A stretch of 64,000 bases of DNA from Amorphus orientalis (lineage in GTDB: Bacteria > Pseudomonadota > Alphaproteobacteria > Rhizobiales > Amorphaceae): contig NZ_JAUSUL010000003.1 of NCBI RefSeq assembly GCF_030814015.1, positions 62,001 through 126,000 on the forward strand, read 5' to 3'. How positions within the stretch are numbered: position 1 is the stretch's first letter; the number at the start of each line of letters is the position of its first letter. A model generated the notes under the pieces. The model did no database searches. It was not told the origin of the DNA and saw only the letters and a program-made list of their open reading frames with translations. The position numbers were made by a program, and so were the translations under genes. Of the stretch, positions 59,746-64,000 are shown piece by piece.

Positions 59746-61311
59746 ATGACCAACGAGACCCCGACGGTCGACGCACCGGCTGAAATCAAGATCTTCGACA
59801 CTACCCTGCGCGACGGCGAACAGTCGCCCGGCGCCTCGATGACGCTCGAAGAGAAACTGCAGGTGGCCGAGGTGCTGGACGCCATGGGCGTCGACATCAT
59901 CGAGGCCGGCTTCCCGATCGCCTCGAACGGCGATTTCGAAGCGGTGAACACCATCGCCAAGCGCGCGGAAAACTCCGTCATCGCCGGCCTCGCCCGCGCC
60001 GTGATGGCAGACATCGACCGGGCCGGCGAAGCCGTCCGCGATGCGCGCCGCGGCCGCATCCACACCTTCGTGTCGACGTCCCCGATCCATCTCCAGCACC
60101 AGATGATGAAGAACCAGGACGAGGTTCTGGACATCATCACCGCCACGGTCGGCCGGGCCCGCAACCTGATCGACGACGTGGAATGGTCGGCGATGGACGC
60201 GACCCGGACGCCGCTCGACTATCTGTGCCGCTGCGTGGAGACGGCGATCAAGGCCGGCGCCACCACCATCAACCTGCCGGACACCGTCGGCTACGCGACA
60301 CCGGACGAGTACCGCGCCATGTTCGCGACGATCATGGAGAAGGTGCCGGGCGCCGACGACATCACCTTCTCGGTGCATTGCCACAACGATCTTGGCCTGG
60401 CCGTCGCGAATTCGCTGGCCGGCGTGGCCGGTGGCGCCCGCCAGATCGAATGCACGATCAACGGTCTGGGCGAGCGCGCGGGCAACGCGTCACTGGAAGA
60501 GATCGTGATGGCGATCCGCACCCGCGGCGACGTGCTGCCCTATCACACCAACGTCGACCCCAGCTATCTGATGCGCGCCTCCAAGCTGGTATCGACGGTG
60601 GCCGGCTTCCCGGTCCAGTACAACAAGGCGATCGTCGGCAAGAACGCGTTCGCCCATGAGTCCGGCATCCATCAGGACGGCGTCCTGAAGCACGCCGAGA
60701 CCTACGAGATCATGAAGCCGGAAGACGTCGGCGTGAAATCCACGTCGCTGGTCATGGGCAAGCATTCCGGCCGCCACGCCTTCCGCGAGAAGATGAAGGA
60801 GCTGGGTCTCGAGCTGGGCCAGAACGCCTTCGAGGACGCCTTCCGCCGCTTCAAGGACCTCGCCGACCGCAAGAAGCACGTCTACGACGAGGACATCGAG
60901 GCGCTGGTCGAGGACCAGATGGCGATCGCCGGGGAGGCGGTGAAGGTGATCTCGCTGACCGTCATTGCCGGCACGAGCGCGCCCCAGAAGGCCATCGTCA
61001 CCATGGAGGTGGACGGCCGCCACGTGACCGAGGAGGCCCAGGGCTCCGGCCCGGTGGACGCGACCTTCAACGCGGTCAAGCAGATCATGCCCCATGAGGC
61101 GCGCCTGTCGCTCTATCAGGTCCATGCGGTCACCGAGGGCACCGACGCCCAGGCCGAGGTTTCCGTCCGTCTTGAGGACGGCGGCCGCATCGCGTCGGGC
61201 CGCGGCGCCGACGTGGACACGCTGGTGGCCTCGGCCAAGGCCTATGTCGCCGCTCTCAACAAGCTGGCGATCAAGCGCATTCACGCCCAGGGCGTGCGCG
61301 AAGCGTCCTGA
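59746..61311 (+). CDS. leuA: 2-isopropylmalate synthase
   Basis: 521 residues. The TIM barrel begins with IKIFDTTLRDGEQSPGASMTLEEKLQVAEVLDAMGVDIIEAGFPIAS, holds SVHCHNDLGLAVANSLAGVAGGARQIECTINGLGERAGNASLEE (metal His residues and the NGxGERxG loop) and is followed by NAFAHESGIHQDGVLKHAETYEIM. The C-terminal third is the LeuA allosteric domain for leucine feedback (HVTEEAQGSGPVDATFNAVKQIMP). It condenses acetyl-CoA with 2-oxoisovalerate, the first committed step of leucine synthesis. It ends at a 9-bp stem. GAGAAGGACGAG precedes the ATG. Confidence 0.97.
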   Translation: MTNETPTVDAPAEIKIFDTTLRDGEQSPGASMTLEEKLQVAEVLDAMGVDIIEAGFPIASNGDFEAVNTIAKRAENSVIAGLARAVMADIDRAGEAVRDARRGRIHTFVSTSPIHLQHQMMKNQDEVLDIITATVGRARNLIDDVEWSAMDATRTPLDYLCRCVETAIKAGATTINLPDTVGYATPDEYRAMFATIMEKVPGADDITFSVHCHNDLGLAVANSLAGVAGGARQIECTINGLGERAGNASLEEIVMAIRTRGDVLPYHTNVDPSYLMRASKLVSTVAGFPVQYNKAIVGKNAFAHESGIHQDGVLKHAETYEIMKPEDVGVKSTSLVMGKHSGRHAFREKMKELGLELGQNAFEDAFRRFKDLADRKKHVYDEDIEALVEDQMAIAGEAVKVISLTVIAGTSAPQKAIVTMEVDGRHVTEEAQGSGPVDATFNAVKQIMPHEARLSLYQVHAVTEGTDAQAEVSVRLEDGGRIASGRGADVDTLVASAKAYVAALNKLAIKRIHAQGVREAS

Positions 61312-61351
61312 TCGCGACAGCGCTCCGGCCATTCGGCCGGCCCGAGCGAAC

Positions 61352-61385
61352 GGAGGCGGCGGACAATCGCGCCCAAGCCGCCTCC
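61352..61385 (+). terminator. Stem-loop after leuA (possible terminator)
   Basis: GGAGGCGGC (61352-61360) and GCCGCCTCC (61377-61385) form a perfect 9-bp stem with a 16-base loop, 40 bases after the leuA stop. No T-run follows, so it may terminate with Rho or stabilise the message. Confidence 0.4.
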
Positions 61386-61455
61386 GCGACTATCCCGTTG
61401 TCGGTAGCTGACACATTTCCCGGCAATTGGCCTTGCCCTGTGGCCGAACTTGTCG

Positions 61456-61503
61456 CTAGAGCAATTCCTCTTCCTTCAGACCAGTGCGGCCCGAACGAAG
61501 AGG
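61456..61503 (+). repeat. Dispersed intergenic repeat, copy E (diverged)
   Basis: It begins CTAGAGCAATTCCTCTTCCT and ends CGAACGAAGAGG, so its ends CCTCTTC and GAAGAGG pair. It shares the CTAGAGCA-TTC opening and palindromic plan with copies A and B. Confidence 0.4.
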
Positions 61504-61542
61504 ACGCCCTCCACTGATTGAATCTGGCGCTATTTCTTAATG

Positions 61543-61562
61543 CTCAGATGTTTCCATCTGAG
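61543..61562. promoter_or_regulatory. Short perfect hairpin upstream of the GGDEF gene
   Basis: CTCAGATG and CATCTGAG (8 bp) with a TTTC loop lie about 68 bases before the cyclase start. It could be an operator or leader stem. The 319-base gap 61312-61630 holds this, copy E of the repeat and the leuA stem, and nothing more that I can identify. Confidence 0.4.
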
Positions 61563-61630
61563 TGGAAGAGACTCCAGGTCGCGTGCCTGAGCGTCACGTA
61601 TGCGACTCGGCGGCAGGGGGCGCCGGCGGC

Positions 61631-62803
61631 ATGTTTCTGGAACACAGTACGATCTTGCTGATGACGGGAGTGTGCTGCGGTGCGCTCTTCATCGTCACGC
61701 TGGTCGCCTGGCTCACGGAGCGGAAACAGCCCTTTCTCCTGACCTGGTCGCTGTCGGTCAGCGTGCTCCTCGCCTCGTCGGTCGCCTTCAGCCTGTTCGC
61801 CACCCAGCCGACGGTCTTTATCGGCTGGCTGGCGTCCTGGACCTCCGCCGCCGGCGCGGTCGGCCTCTGGCTCGCAGCCGTCCAGTTCGCCCAGGGTTCG
61901 ACGCCTTTGTTCGGCGCGGGGCTCAGGTTCCTGGCAGCGATCCTCGGCCTCAGCCTCTTCGCCGCAATCGGCATGCCGGGTTCGATGCTCGTGGTGATGA
62001 ACGCCACCATGGCCATCGTCCTGTTCCAGACGGCCGCCGTCTACTTCCAGGTTCGTCGATCCAGCATCTATTATCTGGTCGCCCTGTCCGGCCTCTATGC
62101 GGCAACCGCCGCCACCTTCCTGGTCTGCGGCCTGTCGCTTCTGTTCCAGTTCCCGGCCGACTTCCTCGGCATTCCGCGGACCATCTACGAGACGATCAAC
62201 GGCCTGGTAGCGATCGTGACTCTGACCGGAAGCGGCGCCCTGTCGGTTGCCCTGGTCCACGAGCGCACCGCCAAGCGCCATCAGGCGGATGCGATGACGG
62301 ATCCTCTAACCGGTCTCCTGAACAGGCGGGCGCTCCTGAATATCGGCCAGGCCGCCGGCCTGAGCGACGGGGCGGCGGCAATCGTCTTCGATCTCGACAA
62401 TTTCAAGAGCGTGAACGACGCCTACGGCCACGACGTCGGCGATCTCGTGATCCGGCGCTTCACGGTCCTGTGCCGGCAGTCGCTCAGGGCGACCGATCTC
62501 GCGGCGCGCACCGGAGGGGAGGAATTCGTGGTCATCCTTCAGGGCGCCGATGCCGAGACAGCGATGGCCGTGGCGGAGCGCATCCGGGCACGCTTCGAGG
62601 CCGCCGAAATACGCAGCCCCAAGGGCCTGATCACCGGATGCACGGTAAGCGCCGGCGTCTTGGCGGCGCCGCCGGGAAGCGGGCTGGAGATCCAGGACCT
62701 CATCGCCAGGGCGGACGAGGCCCTCTACGACGCCAAACGGGCCGGTCGCAACCGGGTCCGTCTCATCGAGAGCGAAACGCCGGCGCAAGATCTCAGACTT
62801 TGA
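61631..62803 (+). CDS. Membrane diguanylate cyclase (GGDEF)
   Basis: 390 residues from the ATG at 61631; a longer frame from 61562 overlaps the upstream hairpin and is unlikely. Seven or so membrane helices occupy about 6-225. The GGDEF domain starts at DAMTDPLTGLLNRRALL, then IVFDLDNFKSVNDAYGHDVGDLV and the active loop RTGGEEFVVIL, again a GGEEF variant. It should synthesise cyclic-di-GMP. The sensor part has no recognised name. Its 3' end overlaps the convergent PhzF gene by 11 bases. Confidence 0.9.
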   Translation: MFLEHSTILLMTGVCCGALFIVTLVAWLTERKQPFLLTWSLSVSVLLASSVAFSLFATQPTVFIGWLASWTSAAGAVGLWLAAVQFAQGSTPLFGAGLRFLAAILGLSLFAAIGMPGSMLVVMNATMAIVLFQTAAVYFQVRRSSIYYLVALSGLYAATAATFLVCGLSLLFQFPADFLGIPRTIYETINGLVAIVTLTGSGALSVALVHERTAKRHQADAMTDPLTGLLNRRALLNIGQAAGLSDGAAAIVFDLDNFKSVNDAYGHDVGDLVIRRFTVLCRQSLRATDLAARTGGEEFVVILQGADAETAMAVAERIRARFEAAEIRSPKGLITGCTVSAGVLAAPPGSGLEIQDLIARADEALYDAKRAGRNRVRLIESETPAQDLRL

Positions 62804-63713
62804 GCACGCCTTCGGCCACCACCACGGCGTGGCCGCCGATCCGCGCCGAATGAAGCGCGCCGGTTTCCGCGATGTCCAGCTCGAGCGAAATCAGCGAAGG
62901 GCGGCCCATCTCGAAGCCCTGCTCGATGAGGTAGCTGTGGCTTCCCGCGGTGAGTTGCCCGAAGCGATGCAGCACGCCTGAGAAAGCCGCCGCGGCCGAC
63001 CCGGTGGCCGGATCCTCCGGGATGCCGTCCAGCGGCGCGAACATGCGGGTGTGGAACGATGCATCGGGCCGCTCCACCTCCGCACTGAAGATGTAGACGA
63101 GCCCGTTGGTCAGACCCGGCTCCGGGAAGAGATCGTCCCAGTGTTCCAGCCGCGGCTTGGCCCGGCGGACCGCATCGATCCCGTTCACCGGGACAATCAG
63201 GAACGACATGCCGGCGTCGGAGACCGCAACCGGAAAGTGCGAGAACCCGATTTCGTGGGTGGCGAGGCCGAGCGCCTGGGCCACGGTTTCCGTGCTCGGC
63301 GCGAGATCGGCCACGGTCGGAAGCTTCGGGAGATCGAATTCGGCATAGTGTGCCCCGTCCGGCTTCAGCGCGACCCCGCAGCGCACGGGCCCGACGCCTT
63401 CTTCCAGAACCACCACTGCGTCGAGATCCTCCGCCACCCCGTCGAACCGCTCGCTGGCCACATGGATCGCGGTTCCGACCGTGGGATGGCCGGCGAAAGG
63501 GATTTCGCGCGCCGGCGTGAAGATGCGCGCCCGGGCTGAATGAGCGGGGTTGTCCGCCGGCAGCAGAAAGACCGTCTCGGAGAGATTGAACTCCTTGGCG
63601 ATCGCCTGCATGCCCACCGTATCCAGGTCCTCCGCATCGCGAACCACGGCAAGCGGATTGCCGGCGAGGGCGGTGTCGGTGAAGACGTCGAGGATGGTGT
63701 AGCGTCGGTTCAT
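62793..63713 (-). CDS. PhzF-family isomerase/epimerase
   Basis: 306 residues. The N-terminal half has YTILDVFTDTALAGNPLAVV and the catalytic EFNLSETVFLLP with Glu46; the second half has PLDGIPEDPATGSAAAAFSGVL, the family phosphate-loop-like segment, and ISLELDIAETG near the end. These define the PhzF fold, two similar diaminopimelate-epimerase-like barrels. Most chromosomal members are of unknown substrate; phenazine synthesis is not implied since no other phz gene is present. Convergent with the cyclase gene, overlapping it by 11 bases. Confidence 0.9.
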   Translation of the reverse strand: MNRRYTILDVFTDTALAGNPLAVVRDAEDLDTVGMQAIAKEFNLSETVFLLPADNPAHSARARIFTPAREIPFAGHPTVGTAIHVASERFDGVAEDLDAVVVLEEGVGPVRCGVALKPDGAHYAEFDLPKLPTVADLAPSTETVAQALGLATHEIGFSHFPVAVSDAGMSFLIVPVNGIDAVRRAKPRLEHWDDLFPEPGLTNGLVYIFSAEVERPDASFHTRMFAPLDGIPEDPATGSAAAAFSGVLHRFGQLTAGSHSYLIEQGFEMGRPSLISLELDIAETGALHSARIGGHAVVVAEGVLKV

Positions 63714-63746
63714 CGGAGCCTCTCGGGGGTGACGGCGGCGCAGCCT

Positions 63747-64000
63747 TCAGGCCGGAAAGAGATGGTGGACGATGGCGCGGGTGTAGCGGGGCAAGCCTAC
63801 CACACCCGGATCGGATCGCGCGCGGATCGCGACGATCCCGGCCAGTTCCGGATCGGGATCGGCCGCAAGATGCGCCTCGATCGCGGCGACGAGATCGGCT
63901 GTGGTCTGCGCAAAACGCAGCACCTGGATGACGGCTGCATAAGGCGGATCGAGGAAAAGAAGGAGTTCGTCGCACCGCTCCGCATCGACCGCGCGGAGCC
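63747..64000 (-). CDS. Unidentified protein, C-terminal 83 residues (gene cut by window end)
   Basis: An open frame enters from the right edge and stops with TGA at 63749-63747. It reads ...RCDELLLFLDPPYAAVIQVL, then a helical segment with TTADLVAAIEAHLAAD, and closes PRYTRAIVHHLFPA. The codon pattern is that of a real gene in this GC-rich genome. I do not recognise a family from this fragment. Its stop lies 33 bases upstream of the PhzF start on the same strand, so the two are likely in one operon. Confidence 0.55.
   Translation of the reverse strand, partial: LRAVDAERCDELLLFLDPPYAAVIQVLRFAQTTADLVAAIEAHLAADPDPELAGIVAIRARSDPGVVGLPRYTRAIVHHLFPA

Noticed and set aside
59546-59749. Leader peptide for leuA attenuation
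   Set aside because: The frame has few Leu codons, runs into leuA and the nearby stem lacks a T-run.
62793-63713. Phenazine biosynthesis locus
   Set aside because: Only a PhzF-type gene is present; this family is widespread without phenazine production.
1-64000. CRISPR arrays, insertion sequences, phage genes, tRNA or rRNA genes
   Set aside because: No regularly spaced repeats, transposase or integrase motifs, or tRNA-like cloverleaf with CCA end were found by eye; a tRNA scan could still be run.

Overview
The window is a high-GC chromosome segment from an alphaproteobacterium, most likely of the Hyphomicrobiales (Rhizobiales). The main evidence is a complete acpXL-fabZ-fabF-fabF-adh-lpxXL locus, which makes and attaches the very-long-chain fatty acid of rhizobial-type lipid A. 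Supporting evidence is the TauE/SafE plus TIGR02186 pair, a DUF1194 protein, DUF1127 proteins beside LysR regulators, a plant/alphaproteobacterial-type glutamate-cysteine ligase and a GTTC-N7-GTTC SOS box. No rRNA, tRNA, CRISPR array, insertion sequence or phage gene was recognised, so this looks like core chromosome with a few accessory modules.

Layout. 0-6 kb: end of an FAD monooxygenase, an alpha/beta hydrolase, a YeeE/YedE sulfur transporter, a DUF302 protein, and a small membrane protein translationally coupled to a periplasmic PQQ dehydrogenase. 6-11 kb: rpmI-rplT, three leftward genes (VOC protein, serine hydrolase, CPBP-like membrane protein), then pheS without pheT. 11-16.5 kb: the acpXL/lpxXL locus. 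16.6-23.2 kb: an EEP-family hydrolase, then a polysaccharide module (PilZ-membrane fusion protein, outer-membrane export lipoprotein, Wzz-type ATPase, divergent WecG/TagA glycosyltransferase). 23.2-28.2 kb: BolA, D,D-carboxypeptidase, CobW-type GTPase, TusA-like protein and DUF3422 protein. 28.3-36.4 kb: a TRAP transporter divergent from a tightly overlapping lldR-lutA-DUF6653-lutB-lutC operon, together a probable lactate (2-hydroxy/2-oxo acid) uptake and oxidation unit. 36.6-40.3 kb: DUF1194 protein, L,D-transpeptidase, a CxxC protein of unknown function, cytochrome b561 and a membrane-tethered LuxR-type regulator. 40.3-43 kb: two paralogous LysR/DUF1127 divergent modules. 43-52.9 kb: a hypothetical protein, a cold-shock protein, a MASE1-GGDEF cyclase, gshA, rsmE, xseA, a glycosyltransferase, an SOS-box-preceded SplB-like radical SAM protein and rnhB. 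53-64 kb: a repeat-containing coiled-coil protein, TauE/SafE, TIGR02186 and DUF3429 proteins, a candidate sRNA, an MHS-type transporter, leuA, a second GGDEF cyclase, PhzF and an unidentified partial gene.

Themes. Envelope building dominates: lipid A acylation, exopolysaccharide export, and D,D- and L,D-peptidoglycan enzymes. Two diguanylate cyclases and one PilZ protein suggest cyclic-di-GMP control of the polysaccharide. The least expected signals are non-coding. They are a leftward candidate sRNA (about 57591-57742) with an anti-Shine-Dalgarno loop, a shared operator-like element in the two LysR/DUF1127 intergenic regions, an SOS box before the radical SAM gene, and a cold-shock leader with alternative hairpins and a segment complementary to its ribosome-binding site. 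A KAS homologue lacking its catalytic Cys sits directly before an intact KAS in the acpXL locus and suggests a heterodimeric condensing enzyme.
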